DNA of 64,000 nucleotides from Peptacetobacter sp900539645 (GTDB lineage: Bacteria > Bacillota > Clostridia > Peptostreptococcales > Peptostreptococcaceae), in assembly GCF_047807365.1 (NCBI RefSeq), contig NZ_JBLOUI010000003.1, positions 1 to 64,000 on the forward strand. Direction: 5' to 3'. Every line of letters starts with the position of its first letter. Within the stretch, counting starts at the first letter, position 1. This document shows, piece by piece, positions 40,687-51,291 of this stretch. Position numbers and translations under genes: made by a program. Below the pieces are notes generated by a model. It worked only from the letters and a program-made list of their open reading frames with translations, was not told the origin of the DNA and searched no databases.

Positions 40687-42792
40687 TTATATTAAATGTG
40701 GGTTATTGTATATCTCATTATATACTTCATCTACTTCTTTCTTTTCCTTTTCAATTTGAAGTAGTCTATCATTTAGACTTTTTATTTCAACTTCATCTAA
40801 TACTCCGTCCTTAAATGAAGTGTTCATTTCATCTTTTAATGCTCCAAGTGCGTTATTAACATCGCCGAACTCATTATTCATTTCATTTTTAAGAGCATCA
40901 TTTTCTTTTGTATTAATATATTCAACTACTTTTTTAGCATTATCTAAGAATAAATTTAAACTTGCAAATAATTTTTCTTTTGCATTTTTTATATCATCTT
41001 TATCTTTTTCAGTAACTAATTCTTGTTTGGCTAAAATTCCTTGAACTAATTTCTGTAAAGCATTATAATCAGTAATATAAGTATCATAAGCATTTTTAAA
41101 ATCAGTTTTCTTTTGTCCGTCAAGAGATTTGTTATTGTAATATAATTGAAACTGATTATCAATATCTACTTTTTCTTTTTCAATATTTTGCATATCTAAT
41201 TCAATATTTCTTCTTTCAGTTTCATCTATCACATTATCTTTGAAAGTAGTATTCATTTCATTATTAAGATTATCTAATTCATTTCTAACATCATTCAATT
41301 CTTTTTCTGTATTCTTTTTAGCTTCTTCAATAGCTTGATTATATTTGTTCTTATTTAACTCATCTATAGTTTTATCCATAGTAGTTTTAAAATTGTTTAA
41401 AGAAGTAGCATAATTTGTAAATGCAGTATCAACTCTAAGTTTTTCTGCATCATCTGTCATATTATCTGATATAACATCTTCTACGGTTTGAATTAATGTT
41501 TCGTGTTTATTAATATAATCTTCATAATCTTTAGTTAATGTTGCTCTGCTTACATCTGAAATCATTGGGTCAGCTTTATATTTATCGTACTGATAAGTTA
41601 TATCTTTTTTCTCTTTCTCCAACTCATCAAGTCTTTGTTTCATTATTTTTTTCTCTGCTTCGTCAATTATTCCATCTTTCAAAGCATTACTAACATAATC
41701 TTTGTAAGTATTTAAAGCATTAGTAACATCATTAACTTGTTGTTGGAACTCAGCTTTTAAAATACTTGTTTGATTTTTCATATTTGTTATGGTTTCAGTA
41801 AATGTTTCTTTAACACCATTAACAGTATAATATATATCAGCTATATATTCTGTTAGCATACCTCCTGAACCTAAGAACACTATATCATCTAATGTTCTTT
41901 TTAAAGAAGTTATTGCAAATTCACATTTACCGAATAAGGTAACAACAGTAACATCTTCAGAAGGCACAATAGTTCCATCTGATATTATTGTTTCTGTCAT
42001 ATCATATAAATTTTTCATAGAATTTGTTAATAATGTTTTTCCTTGCTTTATTGCATTAAGACTTTCTGTTTGTCCTTGTGCTTCAACTAAAGCAATAACA
42101 GTATCTAATTCTAAATATAATTTAGCTTCTTTATTTTTTAACACTTCTAAATGCGTAAGTATTTTAGGCTTTTCAACTTCTTGTTCTATAATAGTATCGT
42201 GGAAAAAGTCTGTAAAATCACCTTTAGCAATACCTAGACTTGCAGTTAAATCTATAAAAGATTTATTTAACCTTTCTCTTAAAAGTACTAATTCTGTATT
42301 ATCAGAAAATTCCTTTTGAGTTTTCTCTAAGGATAATCTTATACTATCTGCATTTTGTTTTATTTGAGTAATGCTTTCAGTTATACTTCCGTCTTTTTCA
42401 TCCCATTTACCTACAGTAGTATGTATTCCTTCAACATCTATTTCTATTGCTGTAACTCTATCTCCCATAATTTCATCACTATCGTGGATACCAATTATAT
42501 CTTTTCTGATATTTTCAATAGAGTTACCATCATAAGAAACTGTAAATCCCTCTACGGGACTTTCTACGGGTTGCGACATACCTTTATCATTAAGCATTAT
42601 TAAAAATCTTCTTAAACTTGTATTGAGTAAAAGATTATCTGCTTTTAAAACATAAGGGTTATCTGCTTCCCAATAAATATATTTTTTATCTGTGTAAAAA
42701 TCTTCTACATTATATATCTTATCATTATAAGTTACGATAATTCCCGTTAATCTTATATAATGCGATGTAGGTGAATTATCAAATACTCCCAA
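40687..42792 (-). CDS. Coiled-coil tail protein
   Basis: 701 residues, TTG start after GAGAGGTGA. After ~120 residues of mixed fold, it is helical with at least three ~135-residue units opening 'FKDG.(I/V)DE.E...I...L..IEKEK.(D/E)(I/V)' (around residues 395, 530 and 665). The last unit stops after about 40 residues (IYNNPHLI). The next gene begins 18 bases later and contains one more such unit, which suggests the two were once one protein or share a recombining module. Confidence 0.75.
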   Translation of the reverse strand: MGVFDNSPTSHYIRLTGIIVTYNDKIYNVEDFYTDKKYIYWEADNPYVLKADNLLLNTSLRRFLIMLNDKGMSQPVESPVEGFTVSYDGNSIENIRKDIIGIHDSDEIMGDRVTAIEIDVEGIHTTVGKWDEKDGSITESITQIKQNADSIRLSLEKTQKEFSDNTELVLLRERLNKSFIDLTASLGIAKGDFTDFFHDTIIEQEVEKPKILTHLEVLKNKEAKLYLELDTVIALVEAQGQTESLNAIKQGKTLLTNSMKNLYDMTETIISDGTIVPSEDVTVVTLFGKCEFAITSLKRTLDDIVFLGSGGMLTEYIADIYYTVNGVKETFTETITNMKNQTSILKAEFQQQVNDVTNALNTYKDYVSNALKDGIIDEAEKKIMKQRLDELEKEKKDITYQYDKYKADPMISDVSRATLTKDYEDYINKHETLIQTVEDVISDNMTDDAEKLRVDTAFTNYATSLNNFKTTMDKTIDELNKNKYNQAIEEAKKNTEKELNDVRNELDNLNNEMNTTFKDNVIDETERRNIELDMQNIEKEKVDIDNQFQLYYNNKSLDGQKKTDFKNAYDTYITDYNALQKLVQGILAKQELVTEKDKDDIKNAKEKLFASLNLFLDNAKKVVEYINTKENDALKNEMNNEFGDVNNALGALKDEMNTSFKDGVLDEVEIKSLNDRLLQIEKEKKEVDEVYNEIYNNPHLI

Positions 42793-42822
42793 TTAAATCA
42801 CCTCTCATTAAAATTGTTATTT

Positions 42823-43074
42823 TTATAAATCTACTTTTTTGTTTAATACTTTTTTATAAGCATCAAAATATATTTCATTCTTATCGCCATTATATGTAAT
42901 TTCATAATACATACCATCTTCTATTGGTGTTGATAATAATGCTTTGTTATTTTGTAGAGTTTTACAACTCCAAACAACATAAACATCATCTACAGATATT
43001 CTATTATCATTTGTATATTCGTAAACTAGTTCTCTTGCTTTTTCTATAAATATTTTTTCGTTCATATTAAACAC
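42823..43074 (-). CDS. DUF6275-like protein
   Basis: 83 residues: FIEKARELVYEYTND..ISVDDVYVVWSCKTLQNNKALLSTPIEDGMYYEITYNGDKNEIYFDAYKKV matches the DUF6275 family remembered from Firmicute phages, where it always lies among tail genes. Role unknown. Confidence 0.75.
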   Translation of the reverse strand: MFNMNEKIFIEKARELVYEYTNDNRISVDDVYVVWSCKTLQNNKALLSTPIEDGMYYEITYNGDKNEIYFDAYKKVLNKKVDL

Positions 43075-43077
43075 CTC

Positions 43078-44745
43078 TTATAATTTATTGTATTTTTCTC
43101 TCATTAATAAATAGTTTTTAGCATTTAAACTTCTTGCAGTATATTTAGCATCTCTTAATAAATCTGCAATATCTCTTGCATTATCACTAGATTTCTTTTT
43201 ATTAGATAATGTTAAAGATAATTCGTTTTCAGAAAAATCTTGGGTATATTCTGTTAAGAATATGAGTTCTTCGTGTTTTGTTTCTTTATCATATAATATA
43301 ATTATGTCACCTAATCCAATAACACCATTCCAATGTTTTCTAAAATCATTGTCTAATAATCTAGCCATAAAATTAATTACAGATATAGAAAAAGAATTTG
43401 TAGGTCTACATATTTTCTCAAGTTTAAGTTTCCCTGCTTCTATAAAGTCCTCTACTCTTAGAAAAGAATCTTCTTGATATGTGTCCGTAGATACAAATTC
43501 TTTTAATTCATCTAATAATGTTGTTGTAAATATTAATTTTCCGTTTTCATCTGTTGCTGTTTCTTTTTTACATAATAATGTAATATTAAGTATAGCTTCA
43601 TCTAACAATGCTATCTCATCTTGCAATTTTTTAATTTCATTTTTATATATTGTTTCTTGGTCTATATATTCAGCTTTTTTAGTAACCCATAATGCTTCAT
43701 TTACAGAATCTTTAACAGCATTGTAACTTTTAATCATAGAATCACAAGCTATAATATTGGCTTCTATATTAGCAAAATCTCTTTGTTTATCATATAATAA
43801 AGATTGTTTTTCTAATTTTACCTTTTGTAATTCATTCCATTCAGGCGTTCTTATTTCTACCATTTTGTAATATAATGCTAAAGCATCTATTAATTCATCA
43901 CTCATTTCTCTATTCTCTATATAATAAGAGAAATTTTCTAAAAATGAATATCCTGTAACAGTAGCACCAACAATATCCATTTCTTCATCACCTATTAATT
44001 CAAGCCTAGTTGTTATATCACTACTATCAGTTTTTTTAGTTATTTCTGTAATATATTGGTCTTTAGCTAAGTATAAACCTAATCTTTCACCATAATTTTT
44101 CTCACTATATAAGTTTATAGTTTTATTTGATGTATTAAAAAATATAAAAGCATTAAATTGTTCTGCTATAGTTTTATGTAAATAATCATACCAATTTGTA
44201 TTTACGCTATCTTGCCACCTTATATTTTCTTCTTTATTTATACTCCCATCTTCATTAGTTGTAATAGTATAAGCTATATTTTCTTCTACATAACCAACTC
44301 TCCAACCTGTTTGTTCATAGAGTAAATCATTTAAAGAAAATATATTATCATCAAGATTAGCTGTGAATAATCTTACATATGCTTCTTCAAATTTAATATC
44401 TATTTTTTGTAGTTTAATTTCTTTAGAAAAAGCAGTTATTACTAAATAATCTTCACCTTTATCTTGGATATCCTTTATTATAAAAGCTTCATTATTCAAT
44501 AAAATTACTCTTTCATTTAATATTTCTTTATACAAAAAATATTCTTCTTTTTCAAATGTTATTCTATTTTCTATATACTTAGGAATAGTTAATTGTAATT
44601 CATCTATATCATCTAATTTTCTAGTAAGAAAATCTACATATTGTGGTGGTATCATTCCAATTACTTTTCCTGATGTATTAGTTAATATATAAGAATAATC
44701 TTTTTTCATTTCTTTTAAATATAATTTGTTTTCTATAATTACCAC
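43078..44745 (-). CDS. Tail-tip (Gp37/endopeptidase-like) protein
   Basis: 555 residues. N-terminal DIDELQLTIPKYIENR... and later domains follow the pattern of the 'siphovirus Gp37-like/tail-associated' baseplate hub proteins (beta-rich hub with a helical insertion, here residues ~290-400). No catalytic motif for a peptidase or lysin is visible. Position directly after the tape measure and membrane protein genes fits the baseplate hub. Confidence 0.7.
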   Translation of the reverse strand: MVIIENKLYLKEMKKDYSYILTNTSGKVIGMIPPQYVDFLTRKLDDIDELQLTIPKYIENRITFEKEEYFLYKEILNERVILLNNEAFIIKDIQDKGEDYLVITAFSKEIKLQKIDIKFEEAYVRLFTANLDDNIFSLNDLLYEQTGWRVGYVEENIAYTITTNEDGSINKEENIRWQDSVNTNWYDYLHKTIAEQFNAFIFFNTSNKTINLYSEKNYGERLGLYLAKDQYITEITKKTDSSDITTRLELIGDEEMDIVGATVTGYSFLENFSYYIENREMSDELIDALALYYKMVEIRTPEWNELQKVKLEKQSLLYDKQRDFANIEANIIACDSMIKSYNAVKDSVNEALWVTKKAEYIDQETIYKNEIKKLQDEIALLDEAILNITLLCKKETATDENGKLIFTTTLLDELKEFVSTDTYQEDSFLRVEDFIEAGKLKLEKICRPTNSFSISVINFMARLLDNDFRKHWNGVIGLGDIIILYDKETKHEELIFLTEYTQDFSENELSLTLSNKKKSSDNARDIADLLRDAKYTARSLNAKNYLLMREKYNKL

Positions 44746-44762
44746 CTACTTTATTTATAATA

Positions 44763-44795
44763 AAAAGAACTACCTGACAAAAAGGTAGCTCTTTT
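44763..44795 (-). terminator. Terminator after the membrane-anchored accessory gene
   Basis: AAAAGAaCTACC / GGTAGcTCTTTT stem with one mismatch, and TTTTTATT following on the minus strand. Confidence 0.75.
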
Positions 44796-44798
44796 AAT

Positions 44799-45479
44799 TT
44801 ATATATCACTATTTTTTGTATCTGCAAACCAAGTGCCTTTTAATACTTCTTTTTTTGTATATTTAGGATTATAGTGTTCTACTTCAACTCTTAAATATTC
44901 ATCATCAAATTTTCTAACTAAAAGATAATGGTCTTTAAATTTATATAATAAACCTTCAGAATTTAAACCCGTACTATCAAATTTTTCTTCAATATATTCT
45001 GCACCATTATCCTCTAAACTTAAAATTATTGAATCATATATATCTTCTAAATCTCTATATGATTTTTCATACCGTTCGTATTCGGTAAGATTCTCGTCAA
45101 AATTATAATCAACTGCACGATAAGTTTCTTCTAAATAAGTTATATTTTCTTTATCGTCAAAAAAACCTATACATCGATACCATTCTAAAGGTATATCATC
45201 TAAACTTAATGATGGTGAATTGGCTTTTATATATCTTATATTAATACGAGAACTTCTATTATCATTAGACACCTCATCACCACTAACAGGTCTTTTTTCT
45301 TTATTTTCATAATCATAAAATTTCATTTCTGTCATTTTATTTCTTAATTCTTTTATATTGTCATTCCAGTCTATATTATAACAAAAATTTTCATTAGATT
45401 TTGTAGATTTAAACAAAAATAATCCACCTATAAAAAGTATTATTATTGTTAATATTATAAATATATTTTTTTTATTCAT
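44799..45479 (-). CDS. Membrane-anchored accessory protein in the tail operon
   Basis: 226 residues. A single N-terminal membrane helix (IFIILTIIILFIGGLFLF) with a basic start and no lipobox; about 195 residues of acidic, mixed alpha/beta sequence predicted outside the cell. It is not a typical tail protein, and it has its own ribosome site (GGAG) and terminator. This makes it a probable 'moron' expressed late or from the prophage. Function unknown; surface exclusion or host modification are possibilities. Confidence 0.65.
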   Translation of the reverse strand: MNKKNIFIILTIIILFIGGLFLFKSTKSNENFCYNIDWNDNIKELRNKMTEMKFYDYENKEKRPVSGDEVSNDNRSSRINIRYIKANSPSLSLDDIPLEWYRCIGFFDDKENITYLEETYRAVDYNFDENLTEYERYEKSYRDLEDIYDSIILSLEDNGAEYIEEKFDSTGLNSEGLLYKFKDHYLLVRKFDDEYLRVEVEHYNPKYTKKEVLKGTWFADTKNSDI

Positions 45480-45507
45480 AACTCCTCCAATATTAACAAC
45501 AAATAGA

Positions 45508-48500
45508 CTATATTTTTCTTAAAATTTCTCTGTTATTTCTATCTATAGCTTCATTAATAGTACGTTCAATTTGTTTTATATTATTGTTATCTACATTACC
45601 TTGAACAACAACTAATGGTTCATTATAATTTATAGAAGTACCTAAATTTCTACTATTCGTTTCTACATTTCTACCACTCTTAGTGTAAACATCATTAGTA
45701 TTAAGACTTCCTAAACCAATGTTATCTAATATATTAGATAATTTACCTGCAACATCTGTAGCAATTTCAAGATTAGTTATCCATTCTGATTTTATTATTG
45801 CTCCAGTAGCTGAAAGACCTTCTTCCCATTTATCTATATATTCAAGTAAAGCACTTTGTAAATTTTTAACTTCACCGTCTATACCTATAAACAGTCCATT
45901 CTTAATTGCTTCTTGAGCCTTTTTAAGAAGTTCTTCATCAGAGAATTCTTTATCTAATCTATCTTTTTCATCTTCTGCACCTTGTTCAAGTCTATCTTCT
46001 TCATCTTTAAAAGCGTTATCAACTTGTTGGTCTATTCTATCTTGAGTAATTTCATCAAGTTTTTTCTTTTCTTCTTCTAACTGCTTTAATAATTCTTTAA
46101 GTTTTTTCTGTCCTGTTAAAGAAGTATCTTTTCTAGCGTATTCAATTTGTTTTTCAAGCTCTTTTACTTTATCAGCTTGTTCATTAAAATCATTTTTATA
46201 ATTTTGTTCTTCTCTAGCACGTTTATAAGCATCTTGTTCTTTTTTAAGTGCATCTAGTCTTTTTTCTAATTCTTCATCGATTAGTTTTTTACGTTCTTCG
46301 AGTTGTTTTTTATACATATCTATAATTTTATCTTCAAGCTCTTTGGTAGCATTAAGCTGTTCTTTATAGATATCTTTTATTTGATTTGTAAACTCAGCTA
46401 ATTCTCTTTCAGCTTCAGGAATTTGTTCTAAATATAAATCAAAATATCCATCTACTAAACCTTGAATAGTATCAAATTCTTTAGAAGTATCTTTTAAATG
46501 ATTCATTTGTTCAACAAAGTTTTCTATATCGCCATTAGAATTAAACTTGAAACCATATTCTATAAGTTTTTCTTTTGCTGAATTTTGTGCAGATTGCATA
46601 ACAGTTAAATTATCTCTTAAAGCACTTTGACTTTGTTTGATTAAATCTATTTGTTTTTGCATTAAATCTAATTTTTCTTTACCCCAAGCGTGTTCCATTT
46701 TAACATCTAGCATATCTAATTGGTTAGTTAATTTTTGTAATTCTTTGTTAACATTTTTAAATGCTGATTCTAAACCAACTACCCATTTTTCATATTCTAT
46801 TTGTTTAATTTCTAATTCGTTTTCTTCTATTTGATTAGAATCCTCTACTATAGAACTTTCTATATCAAAAATATCCCCATAAACAATTTTGTTAAAGGCT
46901 TCCATTAATTTGATAAGTTCTTCTATTTCTTTTTTACGTTTTTCATTACGCTTACTTTCTTTTTCGGATGCTTTTTCACTTGCTTCATCAAGCTTTTCCA
47001 TCTCTCTTTTTAATTTCAGCATAGTTTCTTCGTAGTTTTGAATATTATCATCTTTTGTAAATTTGATACCTTTTTTCTTTAATTCTTGTTTATAGATATC
47101 TTTTTCTTTTTTCTTTTGTTTAAGAAGTTCTTCATTAAGTTTTATTCTTTTCTTTAACTCAGTATTTTGTCTTTGTAAAAATGATATCCTTTCACTACCA
47201 ACACTATTATCCAATCTCTTATCTAATACTTCTATACTATGAGATATCCTAGCAATAGTATTATCTAATTCTTGTAATCTATTAATATCAAATTTTAAAG
47301 CATCTAATATATCTTTTACATTATTAGTAATAGATGTTAATACAACAGTAGTTCCTTGTTTTATAATATTACTTAACTTTTCTGTCCGTCCTACTGTATC
47401 TTTGATAATTTTATTTATCATTTCGTGCATTAACATAGATGCTTCTTTAAGAGGTTCTGTCCGTTTTTTTACTTCTTTTTCATTATCTTTAGAAGAACTT
47501 GCTCTAGTATTTACATTAACAACTTGAGAATCGTCTATAGCATTAGGTTCATCTATAGGCATTATACCTTCATTATCATAAGTAGTTGTAACAGTTCTAG
47601 TTATATTATCAATACTTTTCTGTGGCTTTCCACTAGGTTTAGTATTAGTAATAATATTCTTTGTAACTGTCATACTAGCATGGAATGTTCTTCCACCATA
47701 AGATTGAGCTTTGCTTACTAATGCACTAATTTTTGAATATGCGTGTGCAGTATGGGCAATAAAACTAGCGTGATATGTTTTACCACCATATGCTTTACAT
47801 TTAGAAATTAAAGCTGTTATCTTTTGGTATGCTTGAGCAGTATGGGCAATAAAACTAGCGTGGTACGTCTTACCTTTATATCTTTCAGCATTTTTTATTA
47901 ATCCTGTAATGTTTTTACTAGCTTGTGCTGTGTTAGAACTAAAAGTGACAGTTTTATTTCCTACTTTAGAATTAAATTCTTCTACTTTTCTTATTAAGCC
48001 ACTTATATTTTGCCGAGCTTGAGCAGTATTAACAGTTATAGTCTTACCTTTAATACTATTTAATGCAGTATTAACTTGATTAATTCTTGTAATTAAACCA
48101 CTAATATTTTTCCGAGCTGTTTGTGTTGCTACAGTAATAGTAATTTTTTTACTTTTTAATTTTTGAATTTTACTATTTAAATTATCTATAGCTTTTGAAG
48201 CATCTTTTGTATCTATATTAGCTTTAGTATTACCTTGTTTATCTATCTTTTTAGTAACTTTTACTTCTCCACTAGTAGTTGGTTCTTCTAATTTTTTCTT
48301 TTCAGAATCATCTACTAATAATTTAACCTTAGATTGAGCTTCAGGTGGTAACTTTTCAATTAATTCATCTACAGATTTAATTTTAGATATTTCTTCTTCT
48401 GTTAATCCACTATCAGTTAATATATTTATATATTTATCTATTTGGTCTGGATATTCAGTAACTAATTGTTTAAATAATTCAGCACTCATAGGATTATTTT

Positions 48501-51291
48501 CTAAATAATCTATAAGTATTTGCTTATGGGTATCATCTAAATTTACAAAAGCTTCAAAATCTTCTACACCTATTTGTTGTAATTCTAAATAAGTAGTAAT
48601 TTTTTGTCCTGCTTTACCTTTTAAAGAATCTAACTCTTTTTGTAAATTCTCTAAATCACTACCATTTTCTATACCTATATTATATACTAATTTTGCTTCA
48701 TCAGGAAGGTTTTTAATACCTTCTTCCATATTTTCTACACCCTTAAAAGCATCTGCATAATTAGATACAAAATTAGTTCTTTTTGATTCAGGTATTTTAC
48801 TAACAGCTTGTGCTAACGAATCTATTTCTGTTTTTGTACTTAAAGAAGAATTTTTAATTCCTTCAAATGCTTCTTTTCTAGTTGCACCAAATGTTATTTC
48901 TTTAAAAGCATTATTAATAAGATTTTTCTTTTCTTCAAGCCCATCCGTATTAAAGATATCTGCAACCTTGATTTCTCCTTGAGTACCTTTAATACCCTCT
49001 AAATCATTAATACCAACTAATTGTTTTAATTGTTCAGCTGTATATTCTGTTCCATCAGCCATTTTAATTCCAACTGTTATTTCTTTTTCACTTATATCTC
49101 CATCTAATATTTTTTGGAGATAATCTGAATCTTTTTGATTTGCCACACCACCGTGTTTTACAACTTCATTTAAGAAAATAGTTACTGTCTTTTCTATATC
49201 GCTTAAATTACCATCTTTTACAGCATTTGCAACATAATCATTAACTTCTTGTGATAAAGAATTTCCACTCTTTGTGAATTTAAGAATTGTATCAACATTA
49301 CCTTCTGCTATTAAATCATCTAATTTTATAGCATCATCATATTGGTCTACTAAACTTTTTGCTATAGCATCTGTTTCCACATCTTTTAATTCTTTATTAA
49401 ATGCTTTTAATAAATTAATTCTGCCCTGTGCTTTTTCATCAAAACCTGTAAACATTTGCGTAAAGCCTTTTTTTACAGTATTGTAATCTATACCAGTTAA
49501 TTTTGAAAATTGTCTAGATAAAGAATCAATTTGTTTAATATAATCTGATGTACCTATTTTATTACCAGCAAATGCTGAATTAACATCATTTAATTTATTT
49601 ATTATATCATTAGCACCTTTACCTAATTGTGGATATTGGTTAATTATTTTGTCTATTCCAACTTGCCATTCACTAAGTTCACTATCATTCAATTCTCCCC
49701 AATCTAAAGAAGAAATTAAATTATTGATATTACCTTGCCGGTCTGCTTGTAGCTTTTGATAATTTCCTTGATTTTGAAATTTTGCTAGTTGTCCTGATTG
49801 TATTTCATTTTCTAATTGTGCTGTTTTTTGATATTCTTCATTAAATTTCTTTTGAGAATCAGTTAGTTGGTTTTGTAGTTTAGTTCGTTTATCAAAATAT
49901 GAATCTACATCAGTTGAATTTAAAACACTTAAATTATGTAATTCTTTTGCACTATTAATCATAGAATCATAATTATCTTGTGTTTTACTTTCTTGAGTTA
50001 CTCCTACTATATTTTTTTTATGCAATTCTTCTCTTGCACTATCACCTAAACTTATAGCTTGTTGTTTTCTTTGAGATTCTAATAAGGCTATTTGTTCTTT
50101 AGTCTTATTAATTAAACCTTGCATACTATCCGTCATAGCAATAATAGGATTACCCATTTCATCATAACCTGCAACTAATTCAGGGAACATTTCAGCTAAT
50201 TCTTGTTTCATTCCCATTAGTTCTTCCATTTCGGCTTTTTGACTATTAGACCATTGAGATTTATCTATTTTATTATATTGTTGTTCTTTTTTAATTAATT
50301 CATCATATCTATTAGCATTTTGTTGCATCCAATTAAGATTACTTTTATGTGCTTGACTTTCTTGTTTTATAGCTTCTGTTTTTTCTTGTATAGCTTGTTT
50401 CTGATTTTCATATTTATGTGCTATAGAATCATATAAGCCATATACTGCTCTAGCACCTAATTCTAAAGCCATTCCTACACCGAAAGACATTAAAGCATCT
50501 TTACCAATAGAAACTAAAGAAGAACCTACAGATTTTATGCTTTCTTTAAAACCTGTTATTTTCTCTTTACCTTTTTCTACTGCATTACCGAATCCTTGAG
50601 AGAATCTGTTGCCTATATTTCTTGATTGAGTTTCTATATCTCTATTATTTCTCTCAATACCCTCACTAATGCCTTCTATTGTTTCAGTACCTATTTCAAT
50701 ACCTTGTTGTCTGGAATTTTCGCTTAAATCTTCCATAACAGTTTCTACAGAAGTTTCAGGTGTATTTCTTCTTTCAGTTTCATTATCTATATCTACATTT
50801 GTAGCGTTCTCTGTAGCATTTCTAATTCTCTCAGAATCTGTTTCTGTAGATGTTGCTGTATTAGACATATATGTTTTTAATTCTTCTAATTGTGATTTTA
50901 TATTGTCTAAGTTTTTAATTTGACTTATAGGATTTTTTTCTTCTAGACCAAATGCTTTTGGTATATTTTTAAGCATTGATATGGTAGCAAATAAACCACC
51001 TGTTAAGCCACCTTTTATTTTAGATAAGGCATTTACTATTTTATTAATAGCTTCTGATATTGCAATTAAACCATCTAATGCTCCATAAGCAAAATCAGAA
51101 TTAACTATTGTAGAAAAAGTATCTACCCAAGTTTCTTTTAATTTATTTAATTTACCATCTAGTGAATTTACATATTGTTCATTTTCCTTTTGTGCTGATT
51201 GGAAATGTTCACCACTTGCAAATCTTTGTTGTATTTCTTTAAAAGCATCATAGTTTTGCATTAAAGATTGGAAAACTGTGGCTTGTTGTTT
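45508..51291 (-). CDS. Tape measure protein, exon 2
   Basis: About 1,927 residues. Begins KQQATVFQSLMQNYDAFKEIQQRF, the family sequence that should follow EAIAG in exon 1, then SAQKENEQYVNSLDGKLNKLKETW, conserved in Firmicute tape measures. Contains hydrophobic helices near residue 240, a long coiled-coil body, and seven-fold repeats of 'TAQA..KI..LI.K...(Y)GGKTYHASFIAH' (about 47,660-48,230). A C-terminal coiled coil follows (EELEKRLDALKKEQDAYKRAREEQ). It sets tail length. The ATG at 51261 within it is not the true start. Confidence 0.9.
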   Translation of the reverse strand, partial: KQQATVFQSLMQNYDAFKEIQQRFASGEHFQSAQKENEQYVNSLDGKLNKLKETWVDTFSTIVNSDFAYGALDGLIAISEAINKIVNALSKIKGGLTGGLFATISMLKNIPKAFGLEEKNPISQIKNLDNIKSQLEELKTYMSNTATSTETDSERIRNATENATNVDIDNETERRNTPETSVETVMEDLSENSRQQGIEIGTETIEGISEGIERNNRDIETQSRNIGNRFSQGFGNAVEKGKEKITGFKESIKSVGSSLVSIGKDALMSFGVGMALELGARAVYGLYDSIAHKYENQKQAIQEKTEAIKQESQAHKSNLNWMQQNANRYDELIKKEQQYNKIDKSQWSNSQKAEMEELMGMKQELAEMFPELVAGYDEMGNPIIAMTDSMQGLINKTKEQIALLESQRKQQAISLGDSAREELHKKNIVGVTQESKTQDNYDSMINSAKELHNLSVLNSTDVDSYFDKRTKLQNQLTDSQKKFNEEYQKTAQLENEIQSGQLAKFQNQGNYQKLQADRQGNINNLISSLDWGELNDSELSEWQVGIDKIINQYPQLGKGANDIINKLNDVNSAFAGNKIGTSDYIKQIDSLSRQFSKLTGIDYNTVKKGFTQMFTGFDEKAQGRINLLKAFNKELKDVETDAIAKSLVDQYDDAIKLDDLIAEGNVDTILKFTKSGNSLSQEVNDYVANAVKDGNLSDIEKTVTIFLNEVVKHGGVANQKDSDYLQKILDGDISEKEITVGIKMADGTEYTAEQLKQLVGINDLEGIKGTQGEIKVADIFNTDGLEEKKNLINNAFKEITFGATRKEAFEGIKNSSLSTKTEIDSLAQAVSKIPESKRTNFVSNYADAFKGVENMEEGIKNLPDEAKLVYNIGIENGSDLENLQKELDSLKGKAGQKITTYLELQQIGVEDFEAFVNLDDTHKQILIDYLENNPMSAELFKQLVTEYPDQIDKYINILTDSGLTEEEISKIKSVDELIEKLPPEAQSKVKLLVDDSEKKKLEEPTTSGEVKVTKKIDKQGNTKANIDTKDASKAIDNLNSKIQKLKSKKITITVATQTARKNISGLITRINQVNTALNSIKGKTITVNTAQARQNISGLIRKVEEFNSKVGNKTVTFSSNTAQASKNITGLIKNAERYKGKTYHASFIAHTAQAYQKITALISKCKAYGGKTYHASFIAHTAHAYSKISALVSKAQSYGGRTFHASMTVTKNIITNTKPSGKPQKSIDNITRTVTTTYDNEGIMPIDEPNAIDDSQVVNVNTRASSSKDNEKEVKKRTEPLKEASMLMHEMINKIIKDTVGRTEKLSNIIKQGTTVVLTSITNNVKDILDALKFDINRLQELDNTIARISHSIEVLDKRLDNSVGSERISFLQRQNTELKKRIKLNEELLKQKKKEKDIYKQELKKKGIKFTKDDNIQNYEETMLKLKREMEKLDEASEKASEKESKRNEKRKKEIEELIKLMEAFNKIVYGDIFDIESSIVEDSNQIEENELEIKQIEYEKWVVGLESAFKNVNKELQKLTNQLDMLDVKMEHAWGKEKLDLMQKQIDLIKQSQSALRDNLTVMQSAQNSAKEKLIEYGFKFNSNGDIENFVEQMNHLKDTSKEFDTIQGLVDGYFDLYLEQIPEAERELAEFTNQIKDIYKEQLNATKELEDKIIDMYKKQLEERKKLIDEELEKRLDALKKEQDAYKRAREEQNYKNDFNEQADKVKELEKQIEYARKDTSLTGQKKLKELLKQLEEEKKKLDEITQDRIDQQVDNAFKDEEDRLEQGAEDEKDRLDKEFSDEELLKKAQEAIKNGLFIGIDGEVKNLQSALLEYIDKWEEGLSATGAIIKSEWITNLEIATDVAGKLSNILDNIGLGSLNTNDVYTKSGRNVETNSRNLGTSINYNEPLVVVQGNVDNNNIKQIERTINEAIDRNNREILRKI

